Source of the DNA: Desulfobacterales bacterium
GTDB taxonomy: Bacteria > Desulfobacterota > DSM-4660 > Desulfatiglandales > Desulfatiglandaceae
Length of the DNA stretch: 8,486 nucleotides
Assembly: GCA_027061865.1 (NCBI GenBank)
Contig: JAMOVZ010000045.1
Span: 1-8,486 of the forward strand
Direction of reading: 5' to 3'
In this document: piece by piece, positions 1 to 6,977 of the stretch
Position numbering within the stretch: the first letter of the stretch is position 1
Layout of the letters: the number at the start of each line of letters is the position of its first letter
Position numbers and translations under genes: made by a program
The notes under the pieces: model-generated
Seen by the model: only the letters and a program-made list of their open reading frames with translations
What the model was told of the DNA's origin: nothing
The model's database searches: none

Positions 1-1
1 T

Positions 2-307
2 GAGACAGGGGGCGGAATAACAGAGGAGTTGCTCTACAAGTGCATGGACCTTGTCACCAGGAAGCCCGGCCTAAAGGCCATCCTGATAAATGTCTATGGT
101 GGAATCAATCCGATCCATGAAGGCGCCAAAGGGGTGGTGCGTTTCATTAAGGAACGGGGGCTAAACATCCCTGTGGTGGCAAAGGCCTTGGGTAACAGGC
201 AGGAAGAGACGTGGGAGATCTTGCACTCCGGAGGGGTTCACGTGGTTACCGACACACCAACCGAAAAGGCGGTAGAGAGGCTTTACCAGGTATTAGGGAT
301 TCAATAG
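2..307 (+). CDS. Succinyl-CoA synthetase beta-like (ADP-forming acyl-CoA ligase) subunit, C-terminal part only
   Basis: The gene is cut by the left edge; 101 C-terminal residues are visible. It reads into the window in frame 2 and ends with TAG at 305-307. The segment matches the C-terminal CoA-ligase domain of SucC-type beta subunits: a glycine-rich ETGGGIT stretch, a hydrophobic strand leading into NVYGG, then the IPVVAKALGN strand and a final HVVTDTPTEKAVERL helix. In the family this domain pairs with the alpha subunit to make acyl-CoA, ATP (or GTP) and phosphate interconvertible, through a phosphohistidine on alpha. The loop after GG, which in E. coli SucC (GGIVRCD) contacts the substrate, reads GGINPIH here, so the substrate may not be succinate. 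The next gene starts 14 bp downstream and is the matching alpha subunit, supporting a heteromeric enzyme. The family assignment is firm; the substrate is not known. Confidence 0.85.
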   Translation, partial: ETGGGITEELLYKCMDLVTRKPGLKAILINVYGGINPIHEGAKGVVRFIKERGLNIPVVAKALGNRQEETWEILHSGGVHVVTDTPTEKAVERLYQVLGIQ

Positions 308-321
308 GAGGAAATAAAGAG

Positions 322-1197
322 ATGGGAATCTTGATGGATAAGGATACAAGGGTACTGGTCCAGGGTATAACCGGCAGGATAGGAAGTGTTCAGACCAAAT
401 GGATGTTGGAATATAACACCAATGTGGTGGCAGGAGTGACCCCAGGAAAGGGAGGAGCAGAGGTTCACGGAGTCCCGGTCTTTGACACGGTGGAAGAGGC
501 AGTGAAGAGCACGGGGGCCAATGCATCGGTCTTTTTTGTGCCCTCCCCATTTGTCCTGGATGCCTTTTATGAAACAGTGGAAGCGGGAATCAAATTTATC
601 GTGGTGGTTCCTGAGCATATCCCGGTCCACGACATGGTCAGGATGGATGAGTTGGCTAAACGCGCTGGAGTTGTCGCCCTGGGGCCCACCACACCCGGGA
701 TCCTGGTCCCGGGGATTGGAAAAATGGGCATAATGCCTGCATCCCTTTTCAGAAAAGGCAAGGTGGCGATCGTATCCAGGAGCGGCACCCTCTCCTATGA
801 GTTTGCAGGAATCCTCTCAGATCATGGTGCTGGGCAAAGTGTGGTGGTTGGAATGGGAGCAGATCCCGTGGTGCTCATGAACCTTACAGAAATCATAGAG
901 CGCTTCCAAGAGGACGAGCACACTGAGGGAATTATTATTGTCGGTGAGGTGGGAGGCGCCCAAGAGGAGCTGGCCGCCCAATACATAAAGGAACATGTGG
1001 ACAAACCCATTGCCGCCTACATTGCAGGAAAACTTTCCCCCCCAGGCAAGAGGATGGGCCATGCTGGCGCAATAGTTAGGGGCAATGCAGGCACTGTTGA
1101 GGGTAAATACCAGGCACTCAGGGATGCAGGTGTGGAGATCCTGGAATCCCCCATAGAGGCAGGGGTATGGGTCAAACGCCATGGGCTTGTAGGGTAA
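322..1197 (+). CDS. Succinyl-CoA synthetase alpha-like (SucD family) CoA-binding ligase subunit
   Basis: This 291-residue protein is close to the usual SucD length (E. coli, 289). ATG 322 is chosen because a GGAGG at 307-311 lies 10 bp upstream; a further ATG at 334 is an alternative. The CoA-binding Rossmann domain shows QGITGRIG (14-21) and GVTPGKGG (38-45). The ligase domain shows IVSRSGTLSYE (150-160), GEVGG (208-212) and PGKRMGHAGAI (241-251), whose His247 is the expected phosphorylated catalytic histidine. It should therefore carry the phosphohistidine step of an ADP- or GDP-forming acyl-CoA ligase in the cytoplasm, with the subunit encoded just upstream. Two motifs deviate from classical SucD: the usual GPNCPG is GPTTPG (121-126) and the usual EGIP is EHIP (98-101). 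I therefore withhold the succinate-specific name. It could serve another carboxylic acid, in either direction. A sulfur-carrier gene follows after 14 bp. Confidence 0.9.
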   Translation: MGILMDKDTRVLVQGITGRIGSVQTKWMLEYNTNVVAGVTPGKGGAEVHGVPVFDTVEEAVKSTGANASVFFVPSPFVLDAFYETVEAGIKFIVVVPEHIPVHDMVRMDELAKRAGVVALGPTTPGILVPGIGKMGIMPASLFRKGKVAIVSRSGTLSYEFAGILSDHGAGQSVVVGMGADPVVLMNLTEIIERFQEDEHTEGIIIVGEVGGAQEELAAQYIKEHVDKPIAAYIAGKLSPPGKRMGHAGAIVRGNAGTVEGKYQALRDAGVEILESPIEAGVWVKRHGLVG

Positions 1198-1211
1198 CTT
1201 AAGGTAACTGC

Positions 1212-1478
1212 ATGAAAGTTAAAGTGAAATCAATATTTGCGGTGGGCTCCACCGTCCATCTAGCCAAGGAGTCCAAAACCAATATGCACGCCTTTGTTGA
1301 CCTGCCAGAAGGGGCCACGGTGCTTGATCTGCTCGAGCGCCTCCCCTCAATAGGCCCAAGGGAGCAGTTTGACGATATCATGATCAATGTGTTTGTAAAC
1401 GGGAGGCTGTGTGGATTCGACCATCCACTGAGCCCTGGTGACGAAATAGACATACACATCCCGGTCTCAGGCGGTTAA
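1212..1478 (+). CDS. MoaD/ThiS-family beta-grasp sulfur-carrier protein
   Basis: An 88-residue protein with the size and layout of ThiS/MoaD ubiquitin-like carriers. It has an N-terminal beta strand (MKVKVKSIFA), the ATVLDLLERLP helix start near 35-45, a MINVFVNG strand (57-64), the typical LSPGDEIDI turn-strand (73-81), and a terminal IPVSGG. The C-terminal Gly87-Gly88 is the site that in this family is adenylated by an E1-like enzyme (MoeB/ThiF) and converted to a thiocarboxylate. That sulfur then goes to molybdopterin or tungstopterin, thiamin thiazole, or other acceptors. An AAGG at 1201-1204 sits 7 bp before the ATG, and the gene follows the ligase alpha gene by 14 bp, so it is in the same operon. 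No E1, MoaE or ThiG is visible nearby, so the sulfur acceptor is unknown. MoaD-like is somewhat preferred over ThiS on length (ThiS is usually about 65-70 residues). Confidence 0.85.
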   Translation: MKVKVKSIFAVGSTVHLAKESKTNMHAFVDLPEGATVLDLLERLPSIGPREQFDDIMINVFVNGRLCGFDHPLSPGDEIDIHIPVSGG

Positions 1479-1517
1479 CTGCCGCTCTCCCGGGAACAAG
1501 AAAGGAGTTACCCCCTA

Positions 1518-2621
1518 ATGGCCCAAGATATATATGAACTGCTTCGTGAGCAATTGGATCAATACTCTGTTGGCTTTCCAAAGACTCGGTCGGGGGTGGA
1601 AATGAAGATACTCCGCAAGCTCTTCAATGAACAAGAGGCGCGCATGTTTCTTCACCTCAGCCTGCTTCCCGAAACCCCTGAGCAGATAGCCAAGAGGATC
1701 AAGGAAGACGCAGAGGAGGTCTCGGCCAGGCTTCATGAAATGGCTGAAAAGGGTCTGGTCTATCGGCTCAAGAAAGGGGAGGGCGCCAAGTACTCTGCAG
1801 TGCCCTTCGTGGTGGGGCTCTACGAGTTTCAGCTGAATCGCATGGACAAGGAATTTGCCGCCCTTATGGAGCAGTATTTTGAAGAGGCCTTTGGCAGACA
1901 GGCTTCCCGGTTTACCGTGCCCATGCGCACCATTCCTGTGGGCCGGGCCTTGACTGTCTCCTGGCCGGTGGCCCCTTATGAAGATGTGCGGGAAATCATC
2001 AAGGGAAAGGATCGTATTGCGGTTGCAGACTGCATCTGCAGGGTTCAGAAGGGGCTCCTGGAAGATGCCTGTGACAAGCCTTTGGAGGTCTGCTTTGCCT
2101 TTGGGTCCCATGCCCAGTACTATGTGGACCGCCATATGGGCAGGTGGATCAGCCAAGAGGAAGCCCTCAAGATCCTGGACCATTGCGAAGAGGTGGGCCT
2201 TGTGCCCCAGCCATTTAATGCCAAGAACCCGGGAGGCATGTGCAACTGCTGTGGCGACTGCTGCGGGATCTTGCGCTCCATTAAAAAGCACCCCAAACCC
2301 GCCCAGCTGGTAATAACCAACTATTATGCCGAGGTGGACGGGGACAGCTGCGTGGCATGCGGGGCCTGTATTGAAAGGTGCCAGATGGAGGCGGTCTCCA
2401 TAGGGCCTGATGATGTGGCAGTGGTGGATCTTGACCGCTGCATAGGCTGCGGGCTGTGTGTGACCACTTGCCCTTCAGAGGCCATGAGCCTCCAAAAAAA
2501 GCCCGATGATCAATTGCGCGAACCCCCTGCCTCGGGAAGGGATGTGATCATGGAGCTTGCCCGCCAAAGGGGCAAATCCCTTATTCCCCTGGCCCTTCAA
2601 AAATCAAGCTGGACTTTATAG
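1518..2621 (+). CDS. Winged-helix / cysteine-rich / 2x[4Fe-4S] ferredoxin-domain protein
   Basis: A 367-residue cytoplasmic protein with AAAGGAG at 1501-1507 upstream of ATG 1518. Residues about 28-95 look like a winged-helix DNA-binding fold of the MarR/TrmB sort: ARMFLHLSLLPETPEQIAKR, then a recognition-like helix EEVSARLHEMAEKGLVYRL. A middle segment carries C172, C174, C185, C192 and C223, followed by a dense CNCCGDCC cluster (C242, C244, C245, C248, C249). The C-terminus holds two ferredoxin motifs, C278-x2-C-x2-C-x3-C288 and C308-x2-C-x2-C-x3-C318-Pro, expected to bind two [4Fe-4S] clusters. I recognise the parts but know of no firmly assigned function for the whole. It could be an electron-transfer partner of a redox enzyme or a redox-responsive regulator. 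It is the last visible gene of the + operon (39 bp after the sulfur-carrier gene) and overlaps the convergent kinase gene by 6 bp. Confidence 0.85.
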   Translation: MAQDIYELLREQLDQYSVGFPKTRSGVEMKILRKLFNEQEARMFLHLSLLPETPEQIAKRIKEDAEEVSARLHEMAEKGLVYRLKKGEGAKYSAVPFVVGLYEFQLNRMDKEFAALMEQYFEEAFGRQASRFTVPMRTIPVGRALTVSWPVAPYEDVREIIKGKDRIAVADCICRVQKGLLEDACDKPLEVCFAFGSHAQYYVDRHMGRWISQEEALKILDHCEEVGLVPQPFNAKNPGGMCNCCGDCCGILRSIKKHPKPAQLVITNYYAEVDGDSCVACGACIERCQMEAVSIGPDDVAVVDLDRCIGCGLCVTTCPSEAMSLQKKPDDQLREPPASGRDVIMELARQRGKSLIPLALQKSSWTL

Positions 2622-4853
2622 GGATGAAAGGGCGGGGATCCACTTTTTTATCATCTGAAAGACCACTTCCCTCTTGATGGGCTTTGACACATAGTCATTC
2701 ATCCCCGCCTTTAGGCACGCCTCTCTATCCCCTTTCATGGCCTGGGCTGTCATGGCCACGATGGGCACGGGGGACAGGCCTTTTCGCTTCTCCCACCTCC
2801 TTATCGCCTTGGTGGCCTCCAGCCCGTTCATCTCCGGCATCTGCACATCCATGAAGATGAGATCATAGGCCTCCGGGGCCTTTTGGTATTTCTGAACCGC
2901 CTCGATGCCATTTCCTGCCGCATCCACATGGTATCCCGCCTTCTTGAGCATTATGGTGGCAAGCTTTTGATTTACAGGATGGTCTTCCACCAAAAGGATT
3001 CTTACTGAGCGCTTTGCCTCTTCGCGCAAAGAGTGCTGGGTCACAAGGGTAGGCCGTTTTGAGCCGTCTCCTGATTCAACAGCCTCATCCAGCAGTCTTG
3101 CCACCATTTCAAGGAGCCTGTAAGGACGGGGGGGTTTGGGGAGATATCCATCAAACCCGGCCTCTTTGCATTTCCTGGCATCTTTTCCCACGGAAGAGGA
3201 AAGAGCCAGCAAGGCCACGCGGCAAATCGGCTCTTTACTTCTTCGTACCTCTCTGGCTAGCCCATATCCATCCAAGCCAGGCATTCTTGTGTCAATGATA
3301 CAGAGATGGATCGGATTGCGCTTACGGCTTTCCTCTTCCAGGCGGCCCAAGAGATCTGAGCCATCCTCCAGCCAAATCACATCCATGCCTGCCCCCCGAA
3401 GTATTCGAGCACAGGCCTCTGCGCTTGCCTGGTTGTCATCCACTACGATGGCCCTTTTACCTTGAAATTGTATTTGTGGAGAGGGCCGATCATTTATCTT
3501 TTCAGACTTTGAAAACCAGGCAGTGAAGTGAAACACGCTGCCAGGCCCCCATCCTTCCTTCTTGTAAGGGACGGGCGCAGGGCTCTCCGCCCATACATCC
3601 CCCCCCATCAATCGGGCCAACTGCTTGCAGATGCTAAGCCCCAATCCGGTGCCTCCAAACTTCCTGGTAATAGAGCCATCCGCCTGTTGGAATGCCTCAA
3701 ATATCAAGCCTATTTTGTCTTCGGGGATTCCAACCCCTGTATCGCGCACCCTTACGTGAAGTTTTACCTTTTGTGATTTTTCCTCGACCGTCTCCAGCCA
3801 GAGTTCTATCTCTCCCTTTTCAGTGAATTTGGCTGCATTCCCCATGAGATTCACCAATACCTGGCGAAACCTTCCGGGATCTCCCTTTACAAAGGCAGGC
3901 ACCGAGTCTCCCACGCGGCAAACTATTTCCACGTCCTTGCCGTTGAGTTTGGGTTTTATGAGATCACAGACGTCATAGGCCGTCATTTCTGGATCAAAGT
4001 CGATTTGTTCCAGGGTCAGCTCTCCTGCCTCTATCTTGGAGAAATCCAATATGTCATCAATGAGGGAGAGGAGGGCCTCTCCACTCCTTTTCACTGTGAG
4101 AAGGTAGTCGAGTTGCTCTTCGTTGAGGGGGGTGTCCAGGAGCATCTCTGTAAAGCCAAGTATTGCATTCAAGGGAGTGCGGATCTCATGGCTCATGCGT
4201 GCCAGGAACTCGCTTTTTGCCGCATTTGCGGCCTCTGCCGCTTTTATCGCCCGTCGAAGCTCCCTGTTGGTCTTTCGAAGCTGGGCCGTCTGTTTTTGGA
4301 TCTCTTCTTTCAGGGCCTTTGAGTATCTCTTTTCCTGCTCCTCGATGAGCTTGTGCTGGCGATAGTTATCCTCAAGGATGTCCTGATAACTCTTTTCAAG
4401 GGCCTCTAGCCTTCTGTCCAACTGTCTTTTCTGGGTCTTCCGAAGCGTCTGCTCCTCTTCCAGCCTTTGGCCGAGGAAAAAGAGTTCAACACAGGCCTTC
4501 ACCGCCTCTACACCGTATGGAACAGCCCCCCTTTCTTGAAACAAGCCCAGAAGGACGTCCTGGAGCTCTTCTATCCATAAGGCCACCAGCTCGCCCTTGG
4601 TTCCAGCGACCTCAAGCTCCCTCTTTGTTTTTCTCACTCTTCCAACCACGAGTCCGAGAGATTTGCGCGATATGTCGGGGAAATTCTTGGAAAGTCCCTC
4701 TTGCTCCTGTCCTTCCCAGAAATGAAAGCTGGCACTAGAAATACGGCGGCTCAGAAAATCAATCAGCTCTGCTGCCTGGTCGCCACATTCTCCGATCTCA
4801 GAAAAAATATCTTGCTCTAGGCCTTCCATGGGATCAAAGCCTTCAGGACTCAT
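2616..4853 (-). CDS. Soluble hybrid histidine kinase with two receiver domains
   Basis: A 745-residue sensor kinase with no membrane segments, so probably cytoplasmic. Residues 1-130 are an unrecognised helical region and 130-215 are strongly charged and coiled-coil-like. The HisKA phosphoacceptor is His222 in MSHEIRTPLNA. The HATPase part shows the N box (Asn339 in GNAAKF), DTGVGIP (371-377), FEAFQQ and GGTGLGL (400-406). Receiver 1 (about 466-590) has Asp472/Asp473, phosphoacceptor Asp521, Ser552 and Lys573. Receiver 2 (about 617-740) has Glu623/Asp624, Asp669, Thr702 and Lys724. All catalytic positions are intact, so phosphorylation from His222 to the receivers is expected. No HPt domain follows, so a separate phosphotransfer protein or output regulator must exist elsewhere. 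The ATG at 4851-4853 overlaps the end of the HDOD gene by 11 bp; a second ATG at 4829 (residue 9) has AAGG 10 bp upstream and is a plausible alternative start. The ligand is unknown. Confidence 0.93.
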   Translation of the reverse strand: MSPEGFDPMEGLEQDIFSEIGECGDQAAELIDFLSRRISSASFHFWEGQEQEGLSKNFPDISRKSLGLVVGRVRKTKRELEVAGTKGELVALWIEELQDVLLGLFQERGAVPYGVEAVKACVELFFLGQRLEEEQTLRKTQKRQLDRRLEALEKSYQDILEDNYRQHKLIEEQEKRYSKALKEEIQKQTAQLRKTNRELRRAIKAAEAANAAKSEFLARMSHEIRTPLNAILGFTEMLLDTPLNEEQLDYLLTVKRSGEALLSLIDDILDFSKIEAGELTLEQIDFDPEMTAYDVCDLIKPKLNGKDVEIVCRVGDSVPAFVKGDPGRFRQVLVNLMGNAAKFTEKGEIELWLETVEEKSQKVKLHVRVRDTGVGIPEDKIGLIFEAFQQADGSITRKFGGTGLGLSICKQLARLMGGDVWAESPAPVPYKKEGWGPGSVFHFTAWFSKSEKINDRPSPQIQFQGKRAIVVDDNQASAEACARILRGAGMDVIWLEDGSDLLGRLEEESRKRNPIHLCIIDTRMPGLDGYGLAREVRRSKEPICRVALLALSSSVGKDARKCKEAGFDGYLPKPPRPYRLLEMVARLLDEAVESGDGSKRPTLVTQHSLREEAKRSVRILLVEDHPVNQKLATIMLKKAGYHVDAAGNGIEAVQKYQKAPEAYDLIFMDVQMPEMNGLEATKAIRRWEKRKGLSPVPIVAMTAQAMKGDREACLKAGMNDYVSKPIKREVVFQMIKKWIPALSSL

Positions 4854-5682
4854 ATATCTGTTTGGCCTTCTTCATCTCTTCTGGGAAATCTCTTGCAATC
4901 GCCTTATATTCTTGGATGTTTTCCTTTATATGGGCTACCAGGGGAGGAGACAGCCTGGAATTCATCCCTCTCATCACAGGATAATCGAGTTTGGAGACCA
5001 GATATTCCGCCATCTGGACGATGCCTGTCACACTGGAGGGAGAAACATTTTCAAGGTCCTGGTGATGCCGCTTGATGGCATCTCTGACCTCACTTGGTAT
5101 CTTCCAGTCCTCTGCCACCAAAGAGCCCACTGCACAGTGATCGGTCTCCAGATATTGACGCTCCAGTTCCGGAAGGTAACTATCAGGCGCGAGGTTGCCA
5201 CAAGCCTCCCTGAACAGGTCATGCCTTACCTGATCCTCCACAATCAGCCCCACATCGTGAAGGATCCCGCAAAGATAGGCATTGTCTCCTTGGATTCCGA
5301 ATATCCTCTCAGATATCATCTGGCTGCAGACGGCAACCGCAGCGCTGTGAACCCAGAGCCTCTGGCGTGAAAACACTGGATCCTCTTCCCCGCCATTGAA
5401 GACCTCTTTCAAGGCCTCCGTGAGCACCATTTTGCGCAGTCCTTTTAGGCCAATAAAAACAAGCGCCCGGGAAATGCTATCCACCTTTTGACGCAGGCCG
5501 AAATAGGGAGTGTTTACCATTCTCAGCACCCGTAGCACCAAAGTGGGGTCTGTCTTTATTACCTCCTCAAAGTCCTTCACAGTGGTGTTATCGTCAGCCA
5601 TGAGCTTTGTAAGCCTTATTGCCACGTGCGGCAGGGTCTTGAGCTGGCTGAATTCCTTGACCAGGTCCTGGGTAGCAGACAT
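4843..5682 (-). CDS. HDOD-domain signalling protein
   Basis: A 279-residue protein that is nearly all one HDOD domain (about 8-215) with a short helical tail. Seen directly are LKTLPHVAIRL at the start, DPTLVLRVLRMVNTPYFG (45-62), which is the hallmark of HDOD proteins, ISRALVFIGLKGLRKMV (70-86), LWVHS (109-113) and GILHDVG (139-145). His112, His142-Asp143, His182 and His206-His207 are kept, so more HD-type metal-ligand-like residues survive than in many HDOD proteins. Enzymatic activity is still not implied. HDOD proteins are typically non-catalytic adaptors in bacterial signalling. The ATG at 5680-5682 has only a modest ribosome-binding site (AAAGG very close, GGAG further up). The stop overlaps the downstream kinase start, so the two are probably translated together and may act in one pathway. 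An 86-bp gap (5683-5768) separates it from the radical SAM gene, with no convincing promoter or terminator, so read-through is possible. Confidence 0.92.
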   Translation of the reverse strand: MSATQDLVKEFSQLKTLPHVAIRLTKLMADDNTTVKDFEEVIKTDPTLVLRVLRMVNTPYFGLRQKVDSISRALVFIGLKGLRKMVLTEALKEVFNGGEEDPVFSRQRLWVHSAAVAVCSQMISERIFGIQGDNAYLCGILHDVGLIVEDQVRHDLFREACGNLAPDSYLPELERQYLETDHCAVGSLVAEDWKIPSEVRDAIKRHHQDLENVSPSSVTGIVQMAEYLVSKLDYPVMRGMNSRLSPPLVAHIKENIQEYKAIARDFPEEMKKAKQIYES

Positions 5683-5768
5683 GCCTTTAGCCTAATCTCC
5701 AAAAATTCCTCAGAAATGGTTAGGAAGACCGGTTGGATTTAGGAAAAAGCAACAAATGTGCCATACCC

Positions 5769-6947
5769 TTAGCCCCACCTCCCAGATATGGCCGAGCCAC
5801 AAAAAGAACACCGCCCTGCCTCCATCCCCAGGGCCTCTACGAAATATCCGGCCCTCTTTATGATCAGTTTGCCACACTTTGGGCAGTAGGTGTGGGAGGC
5901 CTCGTGGCCAGGCACGTTGCCCAAATAGACGTGATGAAGCCCCTCTTTGAGCGCCACTTGGCGAAGCTGCTCCAGGGTCTTGATTGGGGTGGGGGGAAGG
6001 CGGGTCAGCTTATAGCGGGGGAAAAATCTCAAGAGGTGAAGCGGATAGTGCTGACCAAGCTCTTTGACTATCCACCTGCACATCTCCTTGATCATCTCCG
6101 GATCATCCACATATGTTGGCACCACCAGGGTGGTTATCTCCAACCAGACGCCATTGGCATGCAGGGTCTTGAGGGTTTCAAGGACCGGCTGGAGCCTGCC
6201 GCCATTGAGGCACTGGTAGATCCGGTCATCAAAGGACTTGAGATTGATGTTCGCTCCGTCAATATATTGGCACAACTCTTTCAGGGGCCTTTTATTGATA
6301 AAGCCGTTTGAGACAAGAACATTCCTGACTCCCTTGGAGTGGGCCTCTTTGGCCGTGTCAAACATGTACTCGTAATAGGTTACAGCCTCTGAATAGGTGT
6401 ATGCAATCGAATTTACCCTTGCTCCCAGAGCGGCACGGACCACTTGTTCGGGAAAGAGTTCCACACTCCTTACATCCTCAGGCCTCTTCTGGGAAATCTC
6501 CCAGTTTTGGCAATTGAGGCACCTGAAGTTACACCCAGCAGCCGCAATGGAAAAGATGGATGTGGTGGGATAAAAATGAAAGAGCGGCTTTTTTTCTATG
6601 GGATCCACATGTACTGCGCAAGGATTTCCATAGGCAAGGGAGTAGAGCTTCCCCCCAATATTTACCTTTGAACGGCAGATGCTCCTGTCGCCAGGCTCCA
6701 GGTAGCAGCGGTTGGGGCAGACTTGACACTGTACGTCCCTGCCGTTGCTGGCATAGTAAAGGCCTTCCTTTGACCACTTCCACGGCCGTTTTGGACCATC
6801 GCCCTTAAAGACCTTGCCTTTGATGCTTTTCCACGGACGCTCTTTCTTACCCCAGAAGGCCACAGCAGGAAAAGGGCAAAAAATGGATCCCGCCCCCAGG
6901 GCCAAGCTCTTCAAAAACTCCTTTCTTGTAAGGCCGTTTCTACTCAT
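5769..6947 (-). CDS. amrS: AmmeMemoRadiSam system radical SAM enzyme with Tat-like leader
   Basis: A radical SAM protein of 392 residues from ATG 6947; a TTG at 6977, directly after the preceding stop, would add 10 residues. The SAM-cluster motif is C139-x3-C143-x2-C146 (CNFRCLNC). Before it lies a four-cysteine group (C74, C77, C81, C91) in QCQVCPNRC and after it a C-terminal pair of CxxC knuckles (C355/C358, C380/C383), probably a zinc ribbon. IAYTYSEAVTYYEYM and ANINLKSFDD are typical of this PflA-like family. The family is named for co-occurrence with AMMECR1 and Memo proteins, and an AMMECR1-domain gene lies immediately upstream; I know of no settled substrate. The N-terminus (SRNGLTRKEFLKSLALGAG) resembles a twin-arginine signal with Arg-Lys in place of Arg-Arg, followed by a hydrophobic stretch and an Ala-x-Ala-like site (PAVA). 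ATG 6947 is preferred because it puts this leader at the N-terminus, although neither start has a well-spaced ribosome-binding site. Confidence 0.9.
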   Translation of the reverse strand: MSRNGLTRKEFLKSLALGAGSIFCPFPAVAFWGKKERPWKSIKGKVFKGDGPKRPWKWSKEGLYYASNGRDVQCQVCPNRCYLEPGDRSICRSKVNIGGKLYSLAYGNPCAVHVDPIEKKPLFHFYPTTSIFSIAAAGCNFRCLNCQNWEISQKRPEDVRSVELFPEQVVRAALGARVNSIAYTYSEAVTYYEYMFDTAKEAHSKGVRNVLVSNGFINKRPLKELCQYIDGANINLKSFDDRIYQCLNGGRLQPVLETLKTLHANGVWLEITTLVVPTYVDDPEMIKEMCRWIVKELGQHYPLHLLRFFPRYKLTRLPPTPIKTLEQLRQVALKEGLHHVYLGNVPGHEASHTYCPKCGKLIIKRAGYFVEALGMEAGRCSFCGSAISGRWG

Positions 6948-6955
6948 GAGAAGCT

Positions 6956-6973
6956 GGAGGCCGCCTGCCCTCC
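6956..6973 (-). other. Possible small hairpin before the amrS ATG
   Basis: On the - strand GGAGG (6969-6973) can pair with CCTCC (6956-6960) across an 8-nt loop, just upstream of ATG 6947. The GGAGG is the only good Shine-Dalgarno-like sequence near this gene but is about 21 nt from the ATG. Pairing could hide it, or bring it closer to the start. The stem is short and may be chance. Confidence 0.2.
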
Positions 6974-6977
6974 CCAA

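Noticed and set aside
211..321. Upstream extension of the ligase alpha frame to 211
   Set aside because: It would overlap the end of the beta subunit gene by about 97 bp and adds nothing family-like, whereas ATG 322 has a good GGAGG.
1515..2291. Long 258-codon open frame antisense to the Fe-S protein gene
   Set aside because: Its protein shows no recognisable domain, and the + strand frame carries clear ferredoxin and cysteine motifs. It is a shadow of the GC-biased coding strand.
2622..2655. GC-rich stretch followed by a T-run after the Fe-S gene, as a possible terminator
   Set aside because: No proper GC stem precedes the T-run; only a short, bulged pairing (GATGA with TCATC) is possible, and it lies in kinase coding sequence.
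4828..5370. 180-codon + strand open frame over the HDOD gene
   Set aside because: The - strand HDOD protein is unmistakable and the + translation resembles nothing known.
5733..6311. 192-codon + strand open frame over the radical SAM gene
   Set aside because: It is antisense to well-conserved radical SAM sequence, with no domain or ribosome-binding site of its own.
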